Part shown: one piece after another, positions 1-11,566 of the stretch | Layout: each line of letters opens with the position of its first letter | Position numbering within the stretch: position 1 is the first letter of the stretch | Assembly: GCA_026075535.2 (NCBI GenBank) | Contig: AP026549.1 | Location: 7,440,001-7,504,000, forward strand | DNA: 64,000 nt | Source: Tricholoma matsutake | Taxonomy: Eukaryota; Basidiomycota; Agaricomycetes; Agaricales; Tricholomataceae | Reading direction: 5' to 3' | The notes under the pieces: model-generated | Seen by the model: the letters and a program-made list of their open reading frames with translations, nothing else | Told to the model about the DNA's origin: nothing | Databases searched by the model: none | Program-made: the position numbers and the translations under genes

Positions 1-831
1 AGGGTGATGAATTTGTATGTACACCTGATCCAGTGCCCTAATCATCTAACCTGCATCATGTCCAGTGTTTCCTTCTTACATTCTTTGGGTTCATTGCAAT
101 CAGCTCAGGTTGGGATTAGGTGCTAGGGTGGTCATGGCAGGTATGGTGTGGCCTTGGTTGAGGCTGAAGGGCTATAAGATTAGTGGGTAAAATATAAAAG
201 TTATGGATCACCCACCTTTATGGTGTGATGGAGTGGTGAGACAGACAAGTTACATTGACACGTTCAAGCTGGATGATGTTGAAAAAGTGTACTGCCACCT
301 ATTCTTATGCCTCAAGAACAGAATCAAACAAAAATGGGAGCCTTACCATACTTCAACACAGGTATCCAAGGGTTTAAAAATCATCGGAATATGATATCTT
401 ATAGTATTAGATCATATGGGTGGTGTAAGAGATTCTCTCTTACAATCCATTTCTGGTACTGATCACACCTTGTCATGGTCAACTACATATCATGTGTCTG
501 ATAGTTATGAATATTGTATGACAGTTTTGTATGATCATCTTTCTTAATCCATACTATGTTCATCTCAGCTCCTGGTCCATTTGAGTGTTGGAAGTAGATA
601 CTTCCTTCCACTTTTTTTGAGACAAACACAATCACAGGATGGTCAATCTAATCAGCCACCAACTTCTTCAAAACCATCAACACAGAGTCTCACCACCTTA
701 TCACCACCATAAGTGTTATCACACCCTGCTTCTCCCAAACCCACCCAACCCATACACTGCAAAATATGTCACCGCACCTCAACCACCTCACATCATTGCC
801 AAAGATAGCTTAATAGCAACTGGGAAAAAGG
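1..831. other. No recognisable gene
   Basis: Only short open frames occur here (for example 63 codons at 203-394 and 67 codons at 639-842), with no motif I recognise. The base composition is AT-leaning and CpG-poor, like the decayed transposon sequence around it. The right edge is set by the 8-bp target duplication of the MITE that begins at 840. Confidence 0.5.
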
Positions 832-839
832 AACCCACA

Positions 840-1213
840 TAGTGTTGCCACTGGCTCAGCTGAGGTTTTTCAATAAAATGGCTATAGCATGCCAGGTAAA
901 TTTCCTAAATTCACCAAGATATTTGAGCATGTGGATGGGCCCATAGACCAAGGGGTTGTCTACCAAAATTAGTTGAACCGATCAATTGTCCCTGAGTTAT
1001 TTAATAAACAAAATTTGGCTTGATGGCTCGGCTTGAAATCAAAGCCAAGTGAATAAGTCAGGAATGGGGGATCCGGTCAGATAATGTTGGCAGAAGACCC
1101 CTCGGCTTATGGGCTTGTCCATATGCTCAAATATCCTAGTGAATTTAGGAAATTTATCTGGTATGCTACAGCCATTTTATTGAAAAACCTCGGCTGAGCC
1201 AGTGGCAACACTA
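840..1213. mobile_element. hAT-type MITE with perfect 8-bp target duplication
   Basis: A 374-bp element starts with TAGTGTTGCCACTGGCTC and ends with its inverted complement. The inverted arms extend about 120 bp with mismatches. It is flanked by AACCCACA at 832-839 and again at 1214-1221, a perfect 8-bp target duplication as made by hAT transposases. There is no coding capacity, so it is non-autonomous. A related foldback lies at 45738-46083, and a similar end lies at 19175. Confidence 0.85.
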
Positions 1214-1558
1214 AACCCACATCAACCTCCCCAATATATAAACTGTGACATCCAAAAGTCAGAGAGCACCATGCCTAAAAACCACCCTCATCACCCCATT
1301 AAAATGCACCAATAGCAAACTGTCTCACAAACCTTCCATGCCCTGCCCACTCACCACCCATAGCTGTGCATGCACCCAGCGCCCCATCACACCCCTATCT
1401 AGCTCTTCCCACCATCAACCCCCTCTTACCCCCTCACTGCCACCCACACATATAACCAGCCTCCTGCAACAGACCACCTGCAAGCCTAGCCCCAACTCAT
1501 CAGATTCAGAAATTGAATTCTCTCGACCACCAACACGCATTGCCACTTTGCACCCAAC

Positions 1559-2672
1559 ATGACAACAGAGATCCCCTATGCTGCAGCTGTGGTACAACAG
1601 GCATCTGTGAGCCATGCCCCTGTTCTGTCTGCAGGCTGCATCACAATTGCCACCATACGAGCCTTTAAAAATGCCTGCTGCCAGTTTTTTCAACACAGAT
1701 CCATCACAGAAGTGGACTGTGTATCTTCCATCATATACAATTTTGAAGGCTCAGGCATTCAATCCTGGGTCAATGCAAACAATGCCCACCTGTCTGCCCT
1801 CACATTCCCCCAGTTCCTCCCAGAGTTCAAGAAGAAATTCCTTCCCCAAAACTGGCAAGACAAACTTGTTGCTATGCAGATTGGAGTCCAGGGTATGACA
1901 CCCTTCCTCTCTTGGACAGAGAGAGTCCAGGAGGCAAATGCAGAGCTTGGGATTGCAAAATCCAACTATCATATTGAGGAAGACAAGTTACATGCTCACT
2001 TTGTTCCCAGACTCTCACCCAGACTGAAATTCTCTTATGATGCAAGCAACACCCATCTTGACCTCAACAAGATCATGGATATGTATGTGTGGGTTGAATG
2101 TGTCCACCTTCTCCACCTAGAGCTTTCCAACAAATGAGCTGAATGGGTCAAGATTGCAATGGTCGGTAGTCACACCACATCCAAACCTTGTGGCATCCTC
2201 TGCAATTCTTCCCAAGCCAACATGCCCACACCTTCCAATACCTCCACAGCCACAACATCCACAACCTCTTTCACACCAACTTCAAAGCTCACACAAGCAG
2301 AACATGATCAGGGCCCACCAAGGTTGTTTCCACTGCTGTATCTTCTATGTCAAACACATGGGTCCTGACTGCACTCTGGGACCTAAAGAGCAACCATTGC
2401 CTGAGGCTTGCAGGAATGTCACCTTGGCAAATGCCCTCAAAGCCAAAGCAGCATTCAGAAAGAAACAGAACACCACCATAGTTGCTGCTGTTTTTGGGGA
2501 AGACAGTGAGGATAGTGACATCAGCTTAGGTGATGACAAGACTGAAAAGTACGTCCCCCATAATTTCTCCCTTTCAAACCACCTTTGGTGGCATGCTGCA
2601 TTGATGCCCCAGCTACCTGCACACCAACTCCAATATGAGCTCTCATTGACCATGGTTCCACCCCAGTGCTGA
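1559..2672 (+). pseudogene. Ty3/gypsy copy A, gag remnant
   Basis: A 192-codon frame (1559-2137) is followed in other frames by a Pro/Thr-rich linker and a retroviral-type zinc knuckle (CFHC...HMGPDC, near 2315-2360). The first part has the aromatic, mostly helical character of gypsy capsid domains (WVNANNAHL, WQDKLVAMQ). Gag would form the virus-like particle. The frames are broken around 2137 and 2160-2310, so it cannot be made intact. Assignment rests on order (gag, protease-like, RT) and on the RT that follows. It appears to belong to the same family as copy B. Confidence 0.6.
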
Positions 2673-3352
2673 TTTCCTCTAACTTTGCCGACCTCATGTG
2701 CCTGCCACGATGTAAACTTTTCAAACTGTTTTCAGTTTCTGGTGCCTTTGTAGAAAGAAAAAGAGAATCAACTGCTATCACAGTTTTAGATGAGTATTGT
2801 AAAGTACACCTTCAATCAGAAGATGCAGCATGGAAATCATGAGTAGTCAATGCAATTGTTTGACCTAACCTTCACACCAACCTCATCCTGGGACTGGATT
2901 TCTTAGCAAGAAACAAGATTGTTGTTGATGTGGAACTGCGAATGGCAATAGCTAAAGACAGCAACTACAATCTACTGAACCCTCCACCTCCAATCAAGCA
3001 TGAACCGTCGATATCTCCAAACATGCATAGAAAACAAGAAGCCAAAGCAATCAAACAAGGGCAAGCTGAAACATGGAAATTATGACAACTAGTACACTGT
3101 GAATTGTTCAATTTATTCAAGGAAAAGCCTGAAAAATTCAATTTTGATGCATACACATCTGCATCACCAGACCTTTTTGTGTCCATCTGGCTGTGAATCA
3201 AACAAGTAGCAGGAGAAAAGATCCTTCTCACATTGGATGCTAAATACAAAGCGTCATTCAAGGACTAGTTCCCAAGCAATATCCCACATGCCTCCCACCT
3301 ACCAAACAATGTGTACCATCACATTTAGATTGAGCCAGGGCTTCCAATTTCA
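2600..3352 (+). pseudogene. Copy A aspartic protease and linker, decayed
   Basis: In-frame pieces read ALIDHGSTPVLIS (about 2630-2670), a protease active-site neighbourhood in which the expected D-S/T-G reads D-H-G-S, and later LILGLDFLARNKI (about 2880-2915), matching the retropepsin ILGxxFL motif. Several stops interrupt the frame between 2670 and 3340. The stretch links the gag knuckle to the RT start and has no separate gene. Confidence 0.5.
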
Positions 3353-3901
3353 GTGAGTCGAGCTTACTCTTGCCCTAGGAAATACTGTGCAGGCTGGAAA
3401 ACACTCATCAACCAGCACATCATGGCAGGACACATTCAGCCATCCTCATCACCTTATACATCCCCATTGTTTATTATCTCTAAGGCTGACAAGACAGTTC
3501 TTCCCAGGTGGGTAAACAACGACAGGAAATTGAACAATGTCACTGTACTGGATCACTATCCCCTGCCCCATATCAATGACATTCTTGCAGATTGCTCCAA
3601 AGGAAAAATCTGGGGGAACATTGATATGACAAATTTGTTCTTCCAGACACTGGTGCACCCAGATCATGTCAAATATACTGCAATGCTCATGCCTTTTGGA
3701 CTTTGGGAATGGGTCATCATGCCGATGGGTTTATGGAACTCCCCAGCCACACACCAATGTTGTGTCACCTTAGCACTCTCAGAGCTCATTGGGAAGATTT
3801 GCCACATCTACCTAGATGACATCATCATCTGGTTGTCATCACTAGCAGAACACTGTATAAACATAGCCCACATGTTAGACGCCCTCCAAACAGCTCACTG
3901 A
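3353..3901 (+). pseudogene. Copy A reverse transcriptase, N-terminal two thirds
   Basis: The frame carries the ordered RT motifs: SPLFIISKADKT, the Asp-bearing block GNIDMTNLFFQT, LMPFGLWEWVIMPMG, then the catalytic ICHIYLDDIIIW near residue 150. It stops at TGA 3899-3901, and no RNase H or integrase follows, so the copy is 3'-truncated. Sequence after the stop (CAAGGGGGTCTTGGG) does not continue pol. The closest relative in the window is copy B at 5977. Confidence 0.85.
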
Positions 3902-4879
3902 CCTGAACCTCAAGGGGGTCTTGGGACAGGAATCCTGAACCAAATGTAGGGGGGGTCCTGCTGGCCAAATCTTTTTTTTACCAAGGTGAAAATGACATTG
4001 ATAGGCATCAATAAGCAATGATTTGCTGTTCAATCATTAGTGTGCCTTTGTAGTACTACCCTTTACAATATACCAGGTGATTTATTGTAACAAAACTTGA
4101 AAAAAACCCTGCTCATACTGGACCAGTTGTTAGAATAGCCAAGGGGTTGTGCAAGCATGTGCAATGCCCATTTTGGTATTTTTTATTGTTCTCTCCATTT
4201 CAATGTCACTTGCTCCATTTTAGTTACTTTATTTATCTTCCTTGGTAATTATATTACTCCTAAAATTACATAGGTAGTGTAGTCTATTGTTGTTGTAGTA
4301 CCCATCCACTTGCCTCCCGAGCTCACTGAGGTCAAACACGGTTCCTATATTATTTGTTGTTTGTTCTCACACTTCTAACAATTCGTGACACATAATCCAA
4401 CACCAGTCATGTGTACTTGTAAATACTAAAACCTGTGGATGTTGAAATGGCCTGTAGTCCATGGGAATGACTCAGACTTCTTCTTCAACTTGAAGAAATG
4501 TGGTGCTCAGCAGATACTAAGTAGTGTTCACTTAGTTGCAAACTTGCAGTAGGCTTTGAGGACTCAATTCTGTAAAAGGATGGCACTGGAAAGCCTCCAA
4601 GTTCAGTTGGTATACTCAATGACATTTTTATTTTATACTGATATCATTGACAATGAATTGGGAGAAAAAATATGTACACATGATCAAAACATACTTTATA
4701 TGGCAGGAGGGGTCTTCCCAACACCCCTTGCTGAACCTGCTGGTGGGGAGGGAGAGGGTAGAACCATGAACCAGAACCAACAGAACTGGGTTTGGCAGAT
4801 TCAGTTCTGGTTCAAACCTTAGAACCTATGTAGTAAGCAAAAAACAAAAAGTATGCATTCCTGATGCAGGGCAATTGAC
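3902..4879. other. No gene recognised between two retroelement pieces
   Basis: AT-rich sequence with only short frames (the longest is 88 codons at 4556-4822, without motifs). The segment near 4760-4825 contains repeated CAGAAC/GTTCTGG words resembling the interior of the hAT element at 60788. I see no terminal repeats that would define an element. Confidence 0.4.
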
Positions 4880-4998
4880 TAGTGTTTAAAGGTCCAGCCC
4901 TATGGACTAACTGAACTGGACCGGACTGAAAAATAGACCAGTTTAGACCAGACTTTTGATCTGGTTTCCCTGAGTCTCAATCAGTTGCAGTTGCAGGT
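4880..4998 (+). mobile_element. Truncated end of a hAT-type element
   Basis: The sequence starts TAGTGTTTAAAGGTCCAG and continues with CAGTCC/GGACTG words, matching the terminal sequence of the elements at 8419 and 8544 (TAGTGTTYAAGGGTCC). No matching right end is found next to it. The LTR copy at 4999 follows directly, which probably marks the break. Confidence 0.55.
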
Positions 4999-5812
4999 TG
5001 TATTACAATTTTTCTTGTAACTCATGGAACCTGACCAACCCGACACACCTGATGATCCCCTCCAGACAGGAGGCACTCACTGACTCATGCCTGAGGCATC
5101 CCCTTGACACCAGACACACCCACAATGCATGCTGACAACATACATTCAATCCCCTTCCCATGGAAGGCACCCTTGATGCATGGTGACTCCATGCACCCAA
5201 ACCTGCTCCCACACATGCTGTGATACAGCAACCCCTTGACATTGGGTCCATGTCATTGGAATCTCATGATCAACATGCTGCACCACAGCACTCCTTGATA
5301 TTGGATTTTTGACATTGGATCCATGACATTGGACGCCTCATGCTAGGCATGAGGCTTATCTCTTATTGTTCCCTGACATGCTGCGCTACAGCACTCCATG
5401 ACATCAGATGCCTCATGCAAGGCATGAGGCCTATTGTTTCTATTCTTACTTGATACACATCTACATTTCCAATTGGATGATAAGGACCTCCCTCCTAGTA
5501 TAAGTACTGCGACTTGTAGTAGGGATGTCCTTAGTTTAGATCTAGGCAATCTACACCCTTAACCTGTGAACTTGCAAACTTACTTGAAACTTCTTAGGAA
5601 GCCCCTTAGTATGTGAACTTACTCAAAACCACTAAGGAAGCCCCTTAGTGCATGAATCCCAACAACTCTATGCAGAAGGCCTGCTAGAGTGTACTGTCTA
5701 TCTTATGTCAGATGCTCCAAGTAAGACCAGTACCAAATGACCCACTAAGGAAGCACCTCATGGAATGACATCGACTAGATCGAGTGGTTGAGGCTTCACC
5801 CTTAACAGGTTG
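4999..5812 (+). mobile_element. LTR plus untranslated leader of the F-type gypsy family
   Basis: The stretch is a diverged inverted copy of 26560-27260. Shared landmarks are TTACAATTTTTCTTGTAAC, CTCCAGACAGGAGGCA, GCCTCATGCAAGGCATGAGGC, and the putative core promoter GTATAAGTACTGCGACTTG at about 5501. The LTR probably ends at TGCA 5671-5674, followed by about 138 bp of leader up to ACCCTTAACAG. It then stops abruptly, with no gag. It is a 5' fragment rather than a solo LTR. Confidence 0.7.
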
Positions 5813-5976
5813 CCCAACAATCATTGATTAAGAGCAACCAATATAAGACTGGTTGCTACCAGTTATGAACCAAACCATTTGTTGCAGTCGATAAACCTAT
5901 TTTGTAGCTACAAACTGACCTAACAAGTACAGAAATTGGTTAAGAATTGACTGAGTTATGAACAAAACTAACTTTC

Positions 5977-6810
5977 ATGAACATCTCAACCCAAGGAATG
6001 CTGCCATGGGTTTCACCTGCTTTCATCATCCCTGAAGCAGGCACCACTGTACCACCTCAGTGGGTAAATGACTATAGACAGCTTAATGTGAATATGGTGA
6101 CTGACTCCCATACACTTCCATATGTTGATGACATTTTGGCGGACTGTGCAAAGAGCTCTATCTGGTCAACTATAGATATGACAGATAGTTTTTTCCAGAC
6201 GGGAATGCACCCAGATGATGTCCCAATGACCATTGTGTCAATGCTGTTTGGGCCATATGAGTGGCTGGTATTGCTGATGGGACTGCAAAAGGCTCCAGCG
6301 ATACATCAGCAGAGAGTGTCTGTGGCCCTAAGGGAATACATTGGCAGGATTTGCCATGTGTATCTAGATGATGTGGTCATCTGGTCTAACACTATCGAGG
6401 AACATCACCATAATGTGAGGCTGATCCTGACAGCCTTGAGGGCTGCCCAATTATATTGCAATCCCAAAAAGACAAAACTGTACTGTACAGCCATCAACTT
6501 TCTGGGCCACACTATTTCACAGAAGGGCATCAAGCCTGACTCCAAGAAAGTTGACCATATCCTGTTGTGGCCATGGCCGTGCTCAGCCACAGATGTGAGG
6601 CATTTTCTGGGCCTTGTTCATTACCTGGGTGCTTTTCTGCTGAGCCTGGCAACCCACACAGTGGTTCTAACACCACTGACTACCAAAGAATCAAACCACA
6701 ATTTTCTGGACTGGACAACTGAACATCAGTCTGCCTTTGAAGCTGTAAAAGCAATTGTGGTAAGCTGCAACTGTCTGACAACCATTGACCACAACGACAC
6801 AGAGAACTAG
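5977..6810 (+). pseudogene. Ty3/gypsy copy B, reverse transcriptase (5'-truncated)
   Basis: A 277-codon frame carries RT motifs in order: SPAFIIPEAGTT, WVNDYRQLN, STIDMTDSFFQT (first catalytic Asp present), MGLQKAPAIHQQRV, ICHVYLDDVVIW (catalytic DD) and the connection domain ending FLDWTTEHQSAFEAVK. The match begins inside RT, so everything upstream (LTR, gag, protease) is missing. The frame ends at TAG 6808-6810 and RNase H follows directly. The closest relative here is copy A. Confidence 0.85.
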
Positions 6811-7190
6811 ATATTTGTAACAACTGATGCAAGTGATTTCCACTCAGGCATTGTCCTGTCTTTTGGTAAGACTTGGGAAATGGCGAGACTGGTCACTTTC
6901 GATTCCATGATTTTCAAGGGTGCCAAACTGAACTATCCAGTGCACAAAAAGGAAATGCTGGCAATCATCCATGGTTATGCAAGTGGTGTTCTGACCTTGT
7001 TGGTAGTGCATTCACAATTTTTACTGATCATAAAACTCTGGAGAATTTTGACACCCAGCCAGACCTGTCCCAGAGACAGGCTCAGTGGATGGAATTCATG
7101 TCCCAGTTTGATGCAAAGATTGTGTATATTAAGGGCGAGGACAACACTGTTGCAGATGCACTGTCCAGATTACTGACCACAATTGCTGCT
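6811..7190 (+). pseudogene. Copy B RNase H domain
   Basis: The reading FVTTDASDFHSGIVLS follows the RT stop directly, giving the DAS catalytic Asp of gypsy RNase H. Later come NYPVHKKEMLAI (catalytic Glu), TDHKTLENF (Asp), and KGEDNTVADALSRL at 7129-7170, the usual end of the domain. Parts lie in two frames (6873 onward and 6880 onward), so at least one indel has broken it. Confidence 0.8.
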
Positions 7191-8410
7191 GACAGGACAG
7201 TGTGTCAGCTGTGGAGTCAGCATGTGGACATTACAACTTCTGTGCAGATGACAACATCTCTGTTAATGCTGTTTTGCCTGCAAAATGGAACTCCCCAGTG
7301 CTCTGCAAGCATGCACTGGCTGAGACAGATATCACCACCACTCAAGTGGTTACTGCAGTGTTGTCAATTGCAAATGACCCCATCTACATGAAGAAATTAT
7401 GAGCAGGTACCTGACCAACAATTGGTGTAAGAAACTTTTGGCTACAGTGCTGGGGATGCCGAGTGTTCAAGAATGTGGTGGTCTGCTTTTCATTGAGGAC
7501 AGTTTGCTTATTCCTGCTACTAGTTCAATCTGTGAGTCCCTGTTCCAACTGGCTCATGACCCACTGGGGCATTTTGGTTTTGAAAAATCATATGGCTTGC
7601 TGCACAACTCTTACTACTGGCCAAATATGTGACATGATCTGGAGATGGCTTATGTGCCAAGCTGTGTTGACTGCCAGTGAAACAAAAGCAAAATGATGCA
7701 TCACACAGGGCTGCTTCATCCACTGCCTGTACCAGACCACCGGGGTGACTCTGTGGCCCTGGACTTCATTGGTCCACTTCCAGAGGACAATGGTTTCAAA
7801 TGCATACTGACAATGACTGACCATTTGGGTGCCAACATTCAGATTGTGCTGACACATATGGACATCACAGCAGTGGACCTTGTGGAAATATTCTTCAATG
7901 AATGGTATTGCAAGAATGGACTGCCATTGGACATTGTCTCTGATAGGGACAAACTGTTCATGTCTAAATTCTGGAAGGTGCTGCACACACTGACAGGTGT
8001 GAAGCTAGAAATGTTGACTGCTTACAGGTGGTGCATCCGAACAAACAAATAAGACAGTCAACCAGGCCCTGCATCACCATGTTACAAGGACACAGAAGAT
8101 TGGGGTTGAGCACTGCCACAGGTTTGTTTCAACCTCATGAACACGGTCAATAAATCAAGTGGGTTCTCACCATTTCAGCTGCACAGGGGTCAGAGCCCTC
8201 GTTTGATCCCACCACTGGTTCTTCCAGTTGGAGCTATGCTGCCAGAGAAGGAGTGTGTGCACTCCATCATTGAACAACTGTAACTGGACATCGCCGAAGC
8301 ACAAGACAATTTGCTGAAGGCAAAGGTGACACAGGCTGCTTACCCTAATACTACATGGGGCAATGAACCTCAGCTAGATATTGGCGACAGAGTGTCTACA
8401 AAAAACAGGC
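7191..8410 (+). pseudogene. Copy B integrase (zinc-binding and catalytic core)
   Basis: Frames show the HHCC zinc domain (HDPLGHFGFEKSYGLL...SYYWPNM, about 7550-7630, with the Cys pair just downstream) and the catalytic core beginning ALDFIGPLPEDNGFK (7756) and containing GLPLDIVSDRDKLFMSKFW (7918-7976). The frame breaks near 7632 and after 8052. The interval 8053-8410 still reads as decayed integrase C-terminus (NTVNKSSGFSPFQLHRGQ near 8145). The pol frame is then interrupted by the hAT insertion at 8419. Confidence 0.8.
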
Positions 8411-8543
8411 AGTGACAGTAGTGTTCAAGGGTCCAGTCTATAAGACTGGAAAAAGACCAGACCCTTAACTGAACTTAACCACAAGAGACTGAACCATTGG
8501 TCTCAGTTCACCCCATATTGGAATTGGTTTGGTTGTCAGTTGA

Positions 8544-9355
8544 TAGTGTTTAAGGGTCCAGTCCAGTTCAGTTTTTTGACCCAAAAACATAAAGACCGCA
8601 ACCTAATCTGGTCCAGGACTGACCCAGATACTACTAGAACCAAACTGGACCACCTAGGACTGGTCCTTTCCGGTTAAAAGACCCAAAAAGACTGATGTTT
8701 TGTCATGAAAGTTGTCATATTAATATAACTCATATGTATCTTAGCAAATATTACCCAGACCTTATAACCACTGTACAGATGGATGGATATTGTAATTCCC
8801 CATCATTTGGTCCAACTTTTAAGACATTTCATCAAGATCTGACTTATCAATATAAAAATACATCTACTGAATGACTCATGCCAAACACCAAGAAATGTAA
8901 TGTGACAACCATAGATTATGTGATGCATAGCATGCATTGACAAATGGTGGGAGTATTATTATACATGTCAGTCCCATGATCATTAGTGGAATCAACCAGA
9001 TGATCAACATATGAGTAAGATGAAATGAAAATCAATCTGATACAACAAAATACTTGTACAAAAATAGATTTGGTTATATCTTTCTCAATTCTTAACCATT
9101 TTTTATGAACCAGAGGTCAAATTCACCGGATTTCATGTGGGGACATGGTCCAATATACGTTCCCACAATAAAACCAGTCCTAACCAGTTTAGACCAGTTT
9201 TCTTTGGTTTTATGACATTTTTCAAAATGGAAAGACTGCTAACTGGACTGCAAAAGACCAGTCCATAAATAGACCACTGGTCCGGTCTTTTCCAGTCCAA
9301 TTCAGTCCAATTTTTGTCTTTTTTTCGGTCCTATGGACTGGACCCTTCAACACTA
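8544..9355. mobile_element. Nested hAT-type element with perfect target duplication
   Basis: 812 bp, from TAGTGTTTAAGGGTCCAGTC to GGACTGGACCCTTCAACACTA-type ends, flanked on both sides by TCAGTTGA (8536-8543 and 9356-9363). It lies inside the larger hAT element, which lies inside gypsy B, giving a three-level nest. The subterminal regions are dense in GACTGG/CCAGTC words. There is no coding frame. Confidence 0.9.
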
Positions 9356-9745
9356 TCAGTTGATCACTTCCATAAACTCACAAAAACTGATGTAAGACCA
9401 GTTGAAACTGGTCTTAACCAGTCTTTTAGACTACTAGATATATAGCATAAGTTCACTATAAAATACAGAAATAAGTATCTAAAAGACCAAAATATAAATA
9501 CTACTATTACTATTTAAGTTATATTTACATAGAGTGGGACAAGCCAGCATAAAAGGAGTCGCTTGGGTGGGTACTTATATGCCCTGTGGCTGTGCACAGA
9601 CCATGTGGTCACATTTGTGCTCACAAAAACAAAAGTGGCACCATATGATTGACAATTTCCCACAACCACAACCACAACATCAACAATGCTGCATCACCAC
9701 CCTGGTCTGCAACCACAACCATGCAAACCAACAAACACAAAGCAG

Positions 9746-9842
9746 GGGCCCAAACGATGAACTAGCATTGTTTGGGCCCCTAGGGTATGTTTTAAAGTTC
9801 ACTTCTTTCTTTTACTAACTACTTGTTTTTCTTCATTATTAG
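9746..9842 (+). repeat. Hairpin-plus-intron module 1
   Basis: The inverted repeat GGGCCCAAACGATG / CATTGTTTGGGCCC (9746-9779) is followed six bases later by a complete intron signature: GTATGT at 9785, TACTAAC branch site near 9813, and TTATTAG ending 9842 (58 nt). The same order recurs at 10043, 19342, 19467, 20203, 21243, 53669 and 53964. Confidence 0.7.
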
Positions 9843-10042
9843 ATTTTTGCATCTTGATAATGATGCTGCCCACCCACCAAATGACACACACGAGCCTGGT
9901 GCTGCTGCTGCAAGCCTCTGCTCTCAGGGTGGCAACAGGCCCTTTCCTGGATGATGATGACTGCTGATGACAAGTAGCGGGGACAATGAGGACAATGAAT
10001 CAGGGGGGACAACAAGGATGAATCAAGGGGGTCTGCTGCAGA

Positions 10043-10131
10043 CAGCCCAAATGATGCTAGTTGTCGTTTGGGCTGTTGAGTATGTTTTTTTTTTTGTTTA
10101 ATCTCATTTCTTTTACTAATGACATCGCCTA
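10043..10131 (+). repeat. Hairpin-plus-intron module 2
   Basis: AGCCCAAATGAT...GTCGTTTGGGCT forms a hairpin at 10043-10073. GTATGT follows at 10080, with an ACTAAT branch-like site and CCTAG ending at 10131. It is about 300 bp downstream of module 1 in the same element. Hairpins of the GCGAGC..TGCTC type, followed by AGGGTGG, lie between and after the modules (for example 10190-10215 and 10300-10322). Confidence 0.6.
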
Positions 10132-10756
10132 GCCACCATGCAACACACCTGGGCCCTCACCATACACCACCCATGCCCTATGTCACTGCTGCGAGCCTCT
10201 GCTCACAGGGTGGCAACAGGTACTGCCACTTCCAGACAGCAACAGCAACAGCAGCCAGGGACAATGGCCAATGCCATGTCACAGTACCACCAACCCGCCT
10301 ATGAGCCACTGCTCATAGGGGGTAATGGAGGTGCTGATGATGAACAACAATGCACACAGGGAGGGGCTGATGAACAACAGGGAGCGGAAAATGGATGACA
10401 ACAAGAACAGGGGAAGTGGCAACACACGACAGGGAGGAGACAATAAATGACAACCATTCTTGACCCCCCACCATCGCTACAAACATGAGATGGTGGGGCT
10501 ATTTCTTTATTATTTTGTTTTCTTTCAGTCTTTTAGCAACACTGCTGTGAGCAACTGCTTGCAGGGTGTAAATATAATTAGTTTTATCTATGTATATTAT
10601 AATTTAGTTAGACTTGTAAAAACAGCCTGAAGACCAGTTCAAACTGGTCTTTTTGGTTGCAGTCTTGCAACTTTGGATGTCAGTTCTGGTCCACAGTTGA
10701 CCCCCCTTGGGGTCAAAAAACTGGACCGAAATGGACCCTTAAACACTAGGTGACAG

Positions 10757-11158
10757 TACACTTCAAAAGGACAGAAATGTGTGGCAAAGTTCATGCCTTG
10801 GTTCAATGGACTGTTCAGCATAGCTGATATAGATCTGGTCACTTCGATGGTGACTCTGGACTTGCTGTTGTCATCATGGATCCATCCCAAGTTCCACACT
10901 TCAGAAGTATTTCTCCACAAAGATAATGACAATTGTCTGTTCCCTTCCCATGAGCTGACATGACCAGGGCTGATTGTGACAGAAGATGGTGAACAGGAAC
11001 ATTTTGTCAAGAAGATTGTGGACTCAAGAAAGCATGGACATGGGATGCAATACCTTGTGCATTGGGTAGGTTATGGGTCAGAAGAAGATGAGTGGCTCTC
11101 AGGCTCAGATCTTGTGGACAACACAGCTTTGGATGACTGGCTAATTGGAAATGGTTGA
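10757..11158 (+). pseudogene. Copy B pol C-terminus with chromodomain
   Basis: After the hAT insertion the frame resumes, weakly at first, then clearly from 10976: EHFVKKIVDSRKHG, YLVHWVGYGSEEDEW and a final helix, i.e. a chromodomain. In this gypsy lineage the chromodomain directs integration to modified histones. The expected aromatic W in LVHWVGY is present. TGA at 11156-11158 ends pol, followed by about 160 bp of 3' untranslated sequence. Confidence 0.75.
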
Positions 11159-11321
11159 GGGCATTGTACAGTTCACCTTCTTCTTGTCCCTGCCACTGGT
11201 AGCTTTTTCTGATGGGGTTTTTGACACACCCCATGAGCAGTTTTTACCCTTACTTATATTGTTATATTTCTCTCCTCTTCGTTGAATGGGTGAAGTCAAA
11301 TTTTTCTGAGGGGGGAGGGGT

Positions 11322-11566
11322 GTAATCCTGATGCTTACTCATCATGTTGATGGCTATTGACAGAGTGGTTCCCTCATATACACATACTAATGGACCTCGA
11401 TTCTTACTTCCTTTTTTTCCCACTTCCTCTCTCGTTCTATTGACTCCTGTTTATTCTCTGCTACTGCTTCCAAATATACTCTGGTCTTACTTTGTGTCTG
11501 GCTCTCTGAGTGTAGCTTAGCTCTAGCCGAGGTGAGCTTCTGGTGGGGGGGACAGCCCAAAACCCT
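11322..11566 (+). mobile_element. Probable 3' LTR of copy B
   Basis: A G-rich polypurine tract (GAGGGGGGAGGGG, about 11308-11320) is followed by TGTAATCCTGATGC, the usual layout of a 3' LTR start. The segment ends near CCCTACA before the foldback element at 11567. No second copy is present because copy B is 5'-truncated, so the boundaries are inferred. Confidence 0.5.

Larger units (their letters stand above)
8419..10748. mobile_element. hAT-type element inserted in copy B pol
   Basis: It starts TAGTGTTCAAGGGTCCAG and ends GGACCCTTAAACACTA, flanked by AGTGACAG (8411-8418) and GGTGACAG (10749-10756), an 8-bp target duplication with one mismatch. Copy B pol resumes after it. Without the nested 812-bp insertion and its duplication it is about 1.5 kb, close to the 1522-bp relative at 53317. 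No transposase is present. The interior carries hairpin-plus-intron modules and imperfect GAGC...GCTC hairpins followed by AGGGTGG. Confidence 0.85.

Noticed and set aside
8438..9360. GACTGG/CCAGTC words as a regulatory operator array
   Set aside because: They cluster at both ends of hAT-type elements here and at 53317 and 54838, so subterminal transposase-binding repeats are the simpler explanation.
9650..9740. CA/ACC-rich runs as CRISPR-like or coding repeats
   Set aside because: They are simple degenerate ACAACC repeats inside a hAT element in a eukaryotic genome; no spacing regularity.
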